From assembly GCA_009760855.2 (NCBI GenBank), contig WPIO01000014.1:5438001-5502000 (forward strand): DNA of 64,000 nt. The letters are read 5' to 3'. The notes below the pieces were generated by a model. That model was not told where the DNA came from. It ran no database searches and saw only the letters and a list, made by a program, of their open reading frames with translations. The translations under genes and the position numbers were made by a program. Positions 24,954 through 64,000 of this stretch are shown here, piece after piece (positions within the stretch are counted from its first letter, which is position 1; each line of letters starts with the position of its first letter). Source of the stretch: Cristatella mucedo. Taxonomy: Eukaryota; Bryozoa; Phylactolaemata; Cristatellidae.

Positions 24954-26285
24954 GATGCCAGCGCCCAAGCACGGTCTGTGCACGAGGCTTTTTTTTTTTA
25001 CACATCCAAGCACAGCCTGTGCCTTAGGTTTGCGCAGCATGTTGCTTCCTCCTTAAAGGAAACCCTAAATGTAAAGCTAGAATAATAGGCCTCGTTGTCC
25101 TAAACCGAGGTGCCTCAGAGCGACCGTCGTCGAGGGTCTTCTTCGACGACTGCTTGGCGCTTAATAATTTTACATTCGTAAGACTGCCCCTATTGGATGC
25201 CAAAGGCTAGCAGGCACTCTGCATCAGGATACAGCGCTTCAAAAAACTTCAAAATATCCGCTGAAAAGCTTTAGCTTGACAAATCGTAGCTAGTCTTGAC
25301 TTTCACTAAACGGAAAAGCAGTCTTGGAAAAGCAGGCAGATCTTCAGCTTCTTTGATGAATAAGTGGCGTACGTGACAAAACTTTTAGCAGGAGGCTGAT
25401 CACACTACTAGTGCCACGAAGACTAGACTATCCAGTTCCCACTGCCTCTGGCTGTTGCCACGTTGTGTGGGGGGGGGTGTGGCAATGCCGTTTCGATCCT
25501 CATTTCGCAGAAATACTTTATACCATTCGTGACAGTATGGTGTCAAAAATGTCAAGCAAAAGCATTTGCAGCCCTTGAAACACGAAACTTTATTCAGAGT
25601 ACGCAACCTATCGTGCTACATATTGTTTTTTAGCTGCGTATCGTCAAACTAACATGTAAAGCCAGGCTGGGCCATTGCAAACACGAATGAGGATTTGCAC
25701 TGAAATGCAACAACATTTCAAAATCAGAATACAACATAAATCTAAATGCAATTGGCAACGTCCAGCCAAGCTAGCCCAACATCTGCACATGATGTCGGTG
25801 AAGACGCAAAGAGCAGCCAGTGCAGCAGGAGTGGGATGGCAGCAGCAGCAGCAACTCTTCTGCTGCTGCTGCTGTATTAGATCAGTGTGCTGGGCCTAAG
25901 AGCTCACGGCAAAACCCGACAGCCTGCCGAGTAGGATGATCTAACTTACCTCGCGAGCAACACAGCAGACAGGTCTCCCAGTGTTACACGAGGAGGCATC
26001 AGTGAGGGCCGACCGAATTGAGCGAGGCTGCCCGTGTGACAGCCAGCAGAAAGCTAAGCTCACCAGTGTGTTCAGGGCCTCCACGTCCATGCTGCTGGTT
26101 TTAGCCAGATCCAGCTTTCTCGCCATGCTTTTGTCATCTTCATCCGGAGGACGGTGCGCAGCAGCAGCAGCAGCTGTGACGGTGGCAAGCCTGAGCGCAG
26201 CCCTTTCAATGGCCTGAGCAAAGCCGCCTGCAGCACTGCCGTCTGCCTCAGGGCTGGCAGCGGAGGCGGCAGCTACTGCACTCAT
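19153..26285 (-). CDS. SRFBP1: BUD22/SRFBP1-like protein (serum response factor-binding protein 1 family)
   Basis: The BUD22/SRFBP1 family is nuclear or nucleolar: yeast BUD22 acts in small-subunit rRNA processing, and vertebrate SRFBP1 binds SRF. Exons in transcript order: 26285-26064, 24562-24474, 23886-23814, 21320-21249, 21095-19870, 19274-19153. The N-terminal coiled region VVQLRKFVRMAKVRTIHKLA, DIKKLRNRKGTDEQNAKN, AERLGEEIVVMK, then ISKFALSNTL, follows the human order (VRVLVIRKLVR, SKKGTEDALLKNQ, AQRLLEEIHAMK, TKSALGDD). The C-terminus KLHPSWEASKKRKAME, GKKIKFDDD is the family signature. Between them is a long, acidic, Ser/Ala-rich low-complexity region and an RGRGG stretch. At roughly 600 residues it is longer than human SRFBP1 (429), mainly through this region. 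The junction between the last two exons is out of phase unless a 17-nt micro-exon or an earlier donor is used. The start ATG at 26285 is the first in-frame choice giving a short Ala-rich leader; not proven. Confidence 0.9.
19726..19742 (-). CDS. SRFBP1: Candidate 17-nt micro-exon of BUD22/SRFBP1
   Basis: Acceptor ttgttcttcag and donor gtgtga flank 17 bases that would add RFSKNV and restore the frame between the large exon and the terminal exon. The alternative is an earlier donor (GAG followed by gtggcc) in the large exon. No transcript evidence. Confidence 0.35.
19870..21095 (-). CDS. SRFBP1: BUD22/SRFBP1 exon 5, large acidic exon
   Basis: Acceptor ctttcgccgcag, donor gtaagc. Begins KQPSAHLRALTRLAEHESLR (family: ERAIARLAVHPLL). 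It continues with a basic block (GRRFRKKKLKATALTKELN), a long Asp/Ser/Ala-rich disordered region, a Gln/Gly segment and ends ERPYRGRGGGQAS. + strand frames here are GC-rich shadows. Confidence 0.9.
21249..21320 (-). CDS. SRFBP1: BUD22/SRFBP1 exon 4
   Basis: Acceptor tctcttacag, donor gtaggt. Encodes AANIDRISKFALSNTLTMND then VHKQ; phase 0 at both ends. Confidence 0.9.
21765..21939. repeat. Tandem duplication, 87-bp unit, two copies
   Basis: attagactacact..accata to ttagcattgagt is repeated almost exactly (21765-21851 and 21852-21939), with one inserted T and one substitution. Intron of BUD22/SRFBP1. Confidence 0.93.
21940..23297. other. BUD22/SRFBP1 intron with LINE-tail remnants
   Basis: Two LINE-type 3' tails (about 22285-22350 and 22600-22690: gtaaagcatctggatatag ... 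gggcactttacaaac, then ATTATC). Nothing else recognised. Confidence 0.5.
23298..23361. repeat. (GT)n microsatellite
   Basis: About 32 GT units in the BUD22/SRFBP1 intron. Confidence 0.97.
23814..23886 (-). CDS. SRFBP1: BUD22/SRFBP1 exon 3
   Basis: Acceptor ctcgtgtag, donor gtaagc. Encodes GTDEQNAKNAAKAERLGEEI then VVMK, matching the family block GTEDALLKN..AQRLLEEI. Confidence 0.92.
24474..24562 (-). CDS. SRFBP1: BUD22/SRFBP1 exon 2, basic coiled region
   Basis: Acceptor cgtttgtag, donor gtaagt. Encodes VVQLRKFVRMAKVRTIHKLA then RDIKKLRNR; too short to stand out as an open frame. Phase fits both neighbours. Confidence 0.88.
24825..24954. repeat. (GA)n and (GACA)n microsatellite
   Basis: GA tract with a few AAAG interruptions followed by seven GACA units. 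First intron of BUD22/SRFBP1, purines on + strand. Confidence 0.97.
24955..26063. other. BUD22/SRFBP1 first intron, nothing recognised
   Basis: A 9-G run at 25469-25477 and a GCA/GCT repeat patch at 25840-25875; no repeat family assigned. Confidence 0.4.
26064..26285 (-). CDS. SRFBP1: BUD22/SRFBP1 exon 1
   Basis: Opens with MSAVAAASAASPEADG, Ala-rich, and ends SMDVEALNTL before donor gtgagc in phase 0, directly joinable to VVQLRK. The frame stays open upstream to 26456, so another start is possible. Confidence 0.7.
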
Positions 26286-27616
26286 CGTTGCCTCAGCTGC
26301 AGACGCCGGCTGACTGCAGCTGCCACGCGTGACAGCCAGTCGTGAATGCCTAGAAATGATGATCTGACGCTCATATCGGTGAAAGGGGAGAGAAGGGGAA
26401 GATGTAGAGGGAGAAAGCAAATGAGAAGAGACAGGAAGGAGGAGCAAGTAACACACGGAAGGGGGTTAGAGCATGGTCGGGGAAGAGTTTTGTAAAGCAG
26501 AGGGATTAAAAACTCTTGTCATCCAAACAAGAAAAACAAAGGCAATCAAGAGGTAGGCATTAAAAAAAAGAAGCAAGCAAATAATAAAGCTGAAGAGAAG
26601 CAGTTTGAGCTGAGCACGGTACAAAACTGAGGTCTTTGCAGGATAACTCATGTAAATAAAGTGAAAGTTGCAGTTGCACCTGTTAATAGTATGCACTGTA
26701 TATGGATAGGGCTGCGACTAGAAATAACACATTTGCTCGATTTTAGGTAAGCATTAATTTCCTATGTCCCACCCGAAAAATGTTCTGATTTTCGATCGGC
26801 AGCTCAAATTTCTAAAGTATACAAGCAAACTTTAAGCAAAATTAGCATGCCTAGAAACATGGTTAGTCTCTGTACCTGATGCAAGAGGGCTAGCATATAA
26901 CCACGTGGCCAATATTACGTCAAATCTCCAGTATATATAATTCATTTTGTTTCCCTCCTAAGCAGTCACAGCCACGCACGCAAATAACTGAGAAAAGTAA
27001 CAATGTCAACTAGGAAATACATGTCAAGTTTCCAGTAACACAACTGAAAGCCGTGAGCAGGAATAAAGGCTAACCAAGAATGATCATAATATATTTGCAC
27101 AGAACCCCCTGAGAACTTAATCTATTCCAAGGCACTTTACATATGACTAAATGGCGATATCCTGGAAAGTTTACTATAGCATACTCACAGCCCAATCAGC
27201 TATAGGTCTGCATACGATGCATGCACACGGACGGAGGATCGAGAAGCGACAACGGCAGCAGGCGAGCTTCGAGTTTACCATCTAGCCAAAGTGACTTCGT
27301 AAAGGAGTGAAGTCTTTGGAATTACTTAATCAAGTATAATGACGAAGTAATTATCGCTGAACATCAAGTAAAAGGTTTTGAGTGTCACGAGCTGAGCTAT
27401 AGGCTGAAGTCACAGCTTGAAGGCCGGTAAGCGATAACGGATAGACCTTTAATTTCTAACGCCCGAATCGTGGCACCATTGGAGAATTGCGGGAAATGGA
27501 AAGAAAAGTGTAATTCGCATGCAGCATTCCATCTTCTTCCTTCATTTTAAAGCATGCGCGTGCAGATACGCATCTAGGGCGTGTGACCTTCCGTCGTTGG
27601 TTACGGCCTGGCCTAG
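26286..27616. other. 5' flank of BUD22/SRFBP1
   Basis: Likely 5' UTR/promoter near 26.3-26.5 kb. A LINE-type tail on the - strand lies at about 27090-27150 (ctgagaacttaatctattcc, then aaggcactttacat). No core promoter element is convincing. Confidence 0.35.
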
Positions 27617-28874
<1,258 letters not shown>

Positions 28875-29157
28875 CCGCCGGTCCACTCCCTCGTCCACTC
28901 CCACCAGTCCACGCCCGCCGGTCCACTCACCGCTGGTCCACTTTCAGCGTTCCACTTCCTCCGGTCCACTTCTTCCGGTCCACTCCCGCCAGTCTACTCC
29001 CCGCCAGTCCACTTCAGCAGGTCCACTTTCGCCAGTCCACTTTCACCAGTCCACTTTCGCCTGTCCACTTCCGTGCCTGTACACTTCCGCCGGCCCACTT
29101 CCGACGGCTCATTTCCGCTGGCTCATTTCCACCGACCCATTTCCGCCGGCCCACTTC
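28875..29157. repeat. Minisatellite, about 12-bp unit (CCGGTCCACTTC-like)
   Basis: About 24 imperfect units of the type cgccagtccactt and ccggtccactcc, drifting to ccgctggctcatt at the right end. The Ser/Pro/His-rich + strand frames across it follow from the repeat. Confidence 0.9.
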
Positions 29158-29506
29158 GGGTGGCGGGTAAGGAGCTTAGCCATCCACTGCCCCTACCAAA
29201 TGTCCGGAAAACAGCCGACCCGCCCCATTGGGCTGCTGCCGACGAGCAGCTGGCTGGCCGGCAATTCCCCGACTGACTGCGACTGACCAGACGTGGTCGA
29301 GGTCGCGGTAGCCGACGCTCGCTCGCAAGCCTAGCAGGCTGCCCCGCTGCTGTGCTGCGGGCCCTTGCCCTGGTGCCGCTGCGCGGTCTCTCGCAGGGCT
29401 GCTAGGCCGAGCGACTTGGCCCGATCGCTGCGGCAAGGCTGGCCAAGACGGCAAGGCTGGCCAAGACGGCAAAACTAAAAATTCAACGATACAAGTAAGT
29501 GAATAC
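29158..29506. other. GC-rich intergenic stretch
   Basis: Includes a short direct repeat (ggctggccaagacggcaa) at about 29432-29472. No gene recognised. Confidence 0.4.
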
Positions 29507-29677
29507 TAGCCGATTTGACATCATCTTTTGTATAGCGACAGAAGAGTCTTTACGGCTATCACCACCGCTTGCAGTGGCAACAAGGGATTGCACACCGCAG
29601 CAGGAGGATTCGAACCAGCGACTTCGGAACCGAGGTAGTGAAAGCAGCCGCCTTACCTAGTGTGCCATCACGGCTCA
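29507..29677 (-). mobile_element. tRNA-derived SINE, type II head
   Basis: - strand: GAGCCGTGATGGCACACTAG, GTAAGGCGGCTGCTTTCAC, box B GGTTCGAATCC, body AGCGGTGGTGATAGCCG and CTTCTGTCGCTATACAAAA. Confidence 0.85.
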
Positions 29678-31730
29678 CCGTAGTATCGATTTCAAGATAC
29701 TTTGTCTGGCTTAGAGTTCGCTTAACTTGCTTACACCAGCCTACGAGTCCTTGACCTCCCTGCTCCTCTAGTAAAGTCTCGCACCGCCCGCTCCTCAGTA
29801 TCTAGTCCATCCGCCGTCCATCGCTCTAAATTAAAATCTGCTGATACGCATGCACAGAAGATCTGACTCGCTTTCGGCTATCGTCGCATCCTGCGATGAC
29901 CTTGCAAATTGTCAGTCTCAGCCAAAGGCACACCTGCTCCGATTAGCTTCCCTTCGCCCCTGGGAACTTGCCATTCCTGTTCCGGTATACTTTGCGTATA
30001 CCTGGTGATCATTCAGCGAATATTAGTAGCAGGAGGTCTTACTAACCTGTGGCTGCGAGTGTCTTTATGCTTGCTTTAGCAAGCTGGCCTAAGCATGATA
30101 CTTACATGCTTGTGCATACTTGATAACGTGAGTGTCACTTATTCGATGGATATTGATTCTCTCGCAGGGCCTAAGTAGAGAGTACGTTCTCTAATGGCGC
30201 TATGCGATGGACCTATTATTATCATTATTAATCAATAGACTCTTTGCAGCCGCCGAGATGAAATGCTTTGATAATTAAGACTAAGCGTAACAATTCTTAA
30301 GAAGTCAATTTTTACTACTCGGCTCTGGGACAGCAAGTTCCCGTTGTTCCTTATATAGCACAAAAAGGAAATAGTTCAGCCCGTCACGCTTTCTTTGGGG
30401 CATCTGCCGAATTGCTTTTGATTAGATCGTGCACATTTTCCATAGACTTTCGTATTGCGAGTTTTCACTATATTAGCCCGAAGCCAGCCAATATTTCACT
30501 TGTCTTTTTCGGCGCTGTGCTTCTATGTGCAAAATATTAAAACAAGCGACCAATAATATAAGCATACAATTTAATTTGTACAACTACTTTAACAACAGCT
30601 TGACCAGAACAGAAGCAATTGTAGCTACGAAAGCAGAGAGCGTATCGTGCCTATGGGCACTCTTCATGCGGTAAAAGTCGGTCTGTCGGCAAGATCGCAA
30701 GAGCTGACCGAGGTGGACGAGCTCCTTGTCATCGAACTGAAGGCCATTCGCTAGTGCGCCTGCTTTCTAGATTGCGATTATGCACGCAGGGTCGCAGCGT
30801 GCCATTTCTGACCAGGCTGACTTGCGATATATACTGGAATGCTATTGAACGATGATCAGCACAGTCGTCGGAGCCGCTCAGGCGCCGATTGGACTGATTG
30901 CTGCAGCTCCCGATGCAGGGCCGATGATTGCTGCAGCCTCCTCGGCAGGGCCGATGATTGCTGCAGCTTCCGACGATTGACTCGACGGCAACTACGTTAA
31001 GGAGCACGGCTACAACTACTGGCAGCCAGCAAGCTGGTAGTCAAATCAAAAAGCTACGACACTTTTGTAACAAGCGTATAACCGCTGAGTTCTATCGTCG
31101 CACTCGCGTCTAGATATTCGCTCTCTAAGAGCTCAGCTGTGGCCACGATCAGCAGTCGCAAGTGTGGCCATTATGAGAGATGAATGCAGGTACCTTGTCG
31201 CAGGCCCTAGATAAGGCTCGAGGTAGCGGCCATGCATTCGCCTTTGTACGACAACCAATTTCCGTGATATGGATTGTGCAACACGCACACCCAATGACTT
31301 AAAACTGAATAAAAAAGGTGAAGACAAAAGACGAATAGTAGACAATGCACCAGGAATGACAAGCATCGCACCGATGCATGCGAACTGTCTACTCTAGCGT
31401 AATCAGGAACCGCCAATAACAGCCAGAAACGTTGGCCAGTAGAGCGAAGACGCAAGTTCGCGACGTGCGTCTCGGACAACAGGAGCTGCTGACTGCTGCA
31501 GAGAGGCAAGTCGGTACAACGATCGACATGAGTAGGTGCTCGCAATTAAGTGTAGCAATTATCGCCGCTGATCGCCGACAGCATGTCTATCTGGGCTCAA
31601 ACTGATCAACAAGTCCGCACTCCAATTGCGCAGCCAACGTTGTCAACAGAAAGAAGTTGGCTCTGACAGCCTACCTCGGCTCCTCCGCATTGGCAAATTA
31701 CTACGGTCTCGCCTGCCAGCACAGAACAGC
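29678..31730. other. 3' flank of PLC, mostly unassigned
   Basis: A LINE-type tail at about 30150-30240 (ctctcgcagggcctaag ... ttctctaatggcgcta, then ATTATTATC) and a 3 x 30-bp tandem repeat at 30896-30985. Otherwise nothing recognised. Confidence 0.4.
30896..30985. repeat. Tandem repeat, 30-bp unit, three copies
   Basis: gattgctgcagc starts at 30896, 30926 and 30956; first two units are separated by cagggccgat spacers. Confidence 0.85.
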
Positions 31731-60343
<28,613 letters not shown>

Positions 60344-61324
60344 CTGTAACCGTAACTCCATGAAATATTCTTTCAGCAAACATATCCTAAGAGTTTGAAA
60401 TGGTCACCCCTTGACCAATCCGAGCAACGGGTTCTGTCAGCACGTAAATTAACTGTCCTAAATGTCCTCAGTTTGAGATTCAGCAACGATGAAGTGCAGG
60501 GATCGCTTGGAGAACTGGCCACGCACACATTCTCATATGCAATCCTGCGATCGAATGGCTGGCAGGACATGACTAAGCGATGAGCAGCCGGTAATTAGCG
60601 CCTAGCAACGACAAGCGAATCTCCTCTCAGCAGCATCCGAGCTTTGCAAAGAAGAGAAGCACTGTCCTCCAAGAAATGGCCAATTATTGAAGCAAAACAT
60701 CCCGCCAGAAGTGCATACAAAAGCATCAAGCAACGACCGTATTCACTACTGCTTACTCGAAGGTCAAAGCCCGGCATACCTTGCATTCCTAAGTCGACTT
60801 ATGCGGCAGCAGGCAGCATCATTAGCAGCGACGGCAGCGGCGGTAGCAAGCAACAGCAGTTGGTTGACAGCAGCAGAGAAGGCTTGCGAAAGAGATCCGC
60901 TCAATCTCGAAATTGACGAGAAGAATCCCGGGCGGCAGCCTTTGCCTCAGAGATCATTGGTCAAACTCCCTAGACTGATCAGTTTCTTTCAGCTCAACTC
61001 AGGGCCACCATGTCTGCAAGGCTGAGGCTGCAGTCTGTGCATCGGGCTGTTACTCCAGCCACGCTGTGTAGCAATGGCACCCTAACCCTAGCTGACAGGC
61101 CCATGGGCGACCTGCTAGCTGGAGCCTCCTTCAGCTACTTAGTTACGGACGAAGCGCAGGCTCACTCGATCGCTAGGAGCCACTGCAGGACCCACTGTAC
61201 GAGCAGTCGGCTCGGTGTACTAGGAACGAAGAGTTGCACCGACGCACTTCCTGCCACCAGCCTAAGCGAAGGAACGACGACGAGCCACACGAGCATTGTC
61301 CAGCCTCCACGAGTCCCGACTGTA
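60344..61324. other. Upstream PLC intron or flank, no exon recognised
   Basis: Searched for PLC PH-domain exons without success. A GCA/GCG repeat patch is at 60810-60870. Confidence 0.35.
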
Positions 61325-61485
61325 TTTCTTAGCCTAAGCGTCCGGTGCTCGCACTTCGCGGCCGGCGCAGGTCGTGGGCTTGAGTCCCCGGCAGCGGACA
61401 ATCCTTCATTGCTTGTTGCAAGAGGAGTGATAGCAGTGATGGCTTTTTGGCCGCTATTTAAATGGAGCTGTTGCATACGCTGATC
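61325..61485 (+). mobile_element. tRNA-derived SINE, degenerate
   Basis: Head cttagcctaagcgtccggtg, box B-like gggcttgagtccc, body gacaatccttcattgcttgt, agtgatagcagtgatggct. Confidence 0.65.
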
Positions 61486-62217
61486 TGTACTTTTTTTCAC
61501 TTTAATATAGAACAGAATGAGAAATAGACTGCCCGATTCCACAAAGGCAAACAAGCAACAATTTATTGAAGTCGGCCAAATAGCTAGCAGCCATTACTGC
61601 AGTCGTGGAGGAGTGGTGGCTAGTCGGGTGATAGCTGATTTACCGACACACAATTGTGGCAGCTGCAAGGAATTAAAACTGAGTCATACCCAGCATCTTG
61701 GTTGATGCTCATACTACGATCTGTTCGTATTGCATTCATCGCCATTCGATGGACGCCAATCGTAGGACTAGGCCTATTGCAGCCGAAGCAGCTGCTTCAT
61801 TCAATTGCCACAACCCTCAGCCAGCTTGTATTTGGTGAGCCTGCAGCCTCCACCGAGTCAGCTAGCACCTGCCAAAAACATCAATAAAATGGCCCTTCAT
61901 TGACCAGAAACAAACAATGGGCTCTGAAAACCGGTGACACCGTAAAAGCGCCAGCTGGCTGGCTGGTATTGACATCATTCGTACCGAAACCAGCAAACCG
62001 TAAGGTAGGGTTGGGGCTGTATACCCCTGATGACCAATCCAAAGGGATGTACCCGATGGCCTTCTCTCAGTACAGCCCAGAAAAGTTCAAGGATAAGGCC
62101 AATTGAAAAGTTCTCTTACCAACCACCAAGTCAAATGTGAGCACCAATGGATGCAGCCAGAAATGAAAAATAAACGGCTGGACTGATTAAGCTCCAAAAA
62201 TTAGCCTAATTAAAAAG
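61486..62217. other. Unassigned; open + strand frame at 61900-62106
   Basis: A 68-codon frame (KTGDTVKAPAGWLVL, LYTPDDQSKGMYPM) looks somewhat protein-like but matches nothing I recognise and lacks clear splice sites. Confidence 0.25.
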
Positions 62218-62387
62218 GTTGGCTGATTTAATAGCTTCATTTACATGGCAGTAGAAGAGCTTTCACTGCTATTACCTCCGCTTGCAGTGGACAGTAAAAC
62301 ATCGACCAGTGCAGGACTCAAACTCACGACGCAGGTCGTGAATAGCAAACACCTTACCCCTTTGCTAAGACCCAGGGGCAAACAAGG
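62218..62387 (-). mobile_element. tRNA-derived SINE, type I head
   Basis: - strand: CCTGGGTCTTAGCAAAGGGG, TAAGGTGTTTGCTATTCACG, box B-like GAGTTTGAGTCC, body CACTGCAAGCGGAGGTAATA, end TTAAATCAGCC. Confidence 0.78.
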
Positions 62388-63673
62388 TGTAGAAACTTGA
62401 TGCTGCGAGGGTTCATCAAGTCAGCTTAAGAAGGGCTACGCAAAACATTTTCATTCTTACTTTCAGCTTTGCTAGCTAATGAAACATCACTAACATTCGG
62501 CTTTCTGTTGCACAACAGCGTTCGTCTCTGGTTGGGCTGCTGGCTCACGTAACGAAAGAGACTTGCTTTTCCTAGTTCGAATCCGAAATGGGTTGGGCTG
62601 GTGGGGCTAGAATTTTCCGCACACATATGCTGTCAAGCAAATTAGTTAGCAGCTATGAGAGATTGTTTAGAACAACTCGTAGTCTTTCCAGACTTACACA
62701 AGCACCGTACGCACATAAACGAGCTGCACCAGCAACATCGTGTTTGTAAGCTCCAGACGAGTCTCCAGCCCACAAGAACAGGCTTTATAAGTCTTTTTAA
62801 TGGTAATTATACGGGTTTGACAATAAATTAAGATCATTACGGGCAAGTAGGGCATATCCATCAGAAGACGACAATGATGCACTGCACATTGGCTGTTAAC
62901 CCTCGTTGCCTGGTCGACAGCATTAGCATCTATTTCCTTACCTGTACAACTACATACAGCCAAACTTGATTTAAGCACCGCCATCGCATGGGTGTACTCG
63001 AGATTTTTTACGTGCTGAGCTTTGACTTTTTCTTGGACTGGCCAATCGTAGGGATGGCCCCTTTAGGGTGTGCCGCCCAGATGAAGGAAGACTTCAGGCC
63101 GTCAGCTGCCTTGCCTACGCCCCACGAATACTTTATATAAGCGCGACTTCCTGCTCGTCGTGACGGCTTTGTAGAGATATTGATGGTCAAAAGAGGACGC
63201 CGCAGCCTATCAATTATCAGACCCTATAATAAGCTAGGTTAGCTAGTCAGTCACGACGTACTGCTTGAGCAGAATCGCGCTAGATTATTACATAATGAGT
63301 GCATACTAGTTGAACGGACTTTACGAAAAGAACTTCAGGACCAACAGCTTAAAAACCTTACTTTTTAAATGGTGACCACGGCCTTCTAGCAGCTTTCGCT
63401 CTCTTCACTACGATCCCCTTCGTAATTTTAGTGCAAACCCTTACCTTCCTCTTTTACAGTGTTTTACCGCCCGGAACCGGATGTTTTTTACACATCAGTT
63501 AATCAGCGAATTGGGTAAAGGATGCAAGGGAATGCAAGAAAAGATTTCGTTTAGTTTTTACAAAATTTCCGAGAAACAACTCCTTTCAGGTTTCGTTCAA
63601 AAGCAGCAATGCCGATTCTGCCAGTATCTCTACGTTGCGTCTTGCTGGCGCCACTTCGACGTCGCGTTATAGC
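62388..63673. other. Unassigned right-hand spacer
   Basis: Might hold the PLC 5' end. A - strand open frame at 63190-63008 with a lysine-rich end (GQSKKKSKLST) is not recognisable. Confidence 0.3.
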
Positions 63674-63735
63674 ATGGTGAGCAAATCGTTCGGATTTTTA
63701 TGCGTCCGCCTCTCGGGCATGTTGAGAGCGGTGTG
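63674..63735 (+). CDS. Candidate first coding exon of an unknown gene
   Basis: ATG in a fair context (tatagcATGG) opens MVSKSFGFLCVRLSGMLRAV plus two bases, followed by donor gtaagt. The hydrophobic, Arg-containing start could be a targeting peptide. No downstream exon is visible before the window ends, so this rests only on start context and donor. Confidence 0.3.
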
Positions 63736-64000
63736 GTAAGTATTTCCATCCGGAAACGGATTTGTGTAAAGTGCGAGTCCCGAGCATTTGCGCTGCTGCT
63801 GTGGTGTTTTACGTTTACCGGCTGTATCAAATTTGCAGTGCTCACACGTCTGCATTTTTTGACAACGGAACAGAATGTTTTGCTGGATCTGCTGAGAAAT
63901 TTCTTTTCCAAATTTTTCCCATCACAATTGACGGGGCTGAAACCGAGTGTTACTATAAAAGACAGCTACCGTAAGACTCACCTACCCATACACAATACAT

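Noticed and set aside
30729-31007. Cys/Ser-repeat - strand frame resembling a small secreted protein
   Set aside because: It comes from a 3 x 30-bp tandem repeat; no signal peptide or splice context.
62942-62984. - strand ATG with a gtaagg donor as the PLC first exon
   Set aside because: It gives only 14 codons (MAVLKSSLAVCSCT) with no PH-domain link in phase; too weak to list.

Overview
This window reads as nuclear DNA of an invertebrate animal. Its genes are split into short exons with GT-AG introns, and the spacers are filled with SINEs, decayed LINEs, gypsy-type LTR retroelements and very long GA and GT microsatellites. The phylum cannot be fixed from the sequence; a lophotrochozoan or flatworm-like genome is only a guess. 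I found no RNA gene other than tRNA-derived SINEs, and no CRISPR or bacterial feature.

Four genes can be assembled exon by exon with matching reading phase. (1) A SNF5/SMARCB1 homologue on the + strand, 1093-5394: seven exons covering the C-terminal 280 residues, with the N-terminus missing, probably left of the window. (2) A myosin essential light chain on the - strand, 16066-13989: four firm exons, one GC-AG intron, and a likely start exon at 16315 whose 3' boundary I could not define. (3) A BUD22/SRFBP1-like gene on the - strand, 26285-19153: six firm exons, with a possible 17-nt micro-exon needed to keep the frame. (4) A PI-specific phospholipase C of the delta type on the - strand, 60343-31731: sixteen exons forming one uninterrupted frame of 666 codons plus stop from the EF-hands through the X and Y catalytic halves to the C2 domain. 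Its PH-domain end was not found and may lie at or beyond the right edge.

Layout: SNF5 (+) converges on the light chain (-) across an 8.6-kb SINE-rich spacer (5.4-14.0 kb). The light chain, BUD22 and PLC genes follow head to tail on the - strand. The light-chain/BUD22 spacer is 16.3-19.2 kb. The BUD22/PLC spacer (26.3-31.7 kb) holds a long GA tract, a 12-bp-unit minisatellite and a SINE. From 31.7 to 60.3 kb, PLC coding sequence (about 2.0 kb) sits in introns made largely of repeats: LINE relics in both orientations, some nested; a gypsy relic with a gag-to-RT deletion (40.9-43.9 kb); and the 3' end of a second gypsy-type element (51.8-53.0 kb). At the right edge (63.67 kb) a short + strand open exon with a good donor may begin another gene.

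The four proteins do not form a pathway. They are chromatin remodelling (SNF5), actomyosin (light chain), nucleolar/SRF-related (BUD22/SRFBP1) and phosphoinositide signalling (PLC) proteins that are simply neighbours. The more unusual observations are a SINE family whose shared body carries two different tRNA-like heads, the uniform + strand placement of long purine tracts (GA and poly-G), the GC-AG intron, the candidate micro-exon, and the nested retroelement insertions inside PLC introns.
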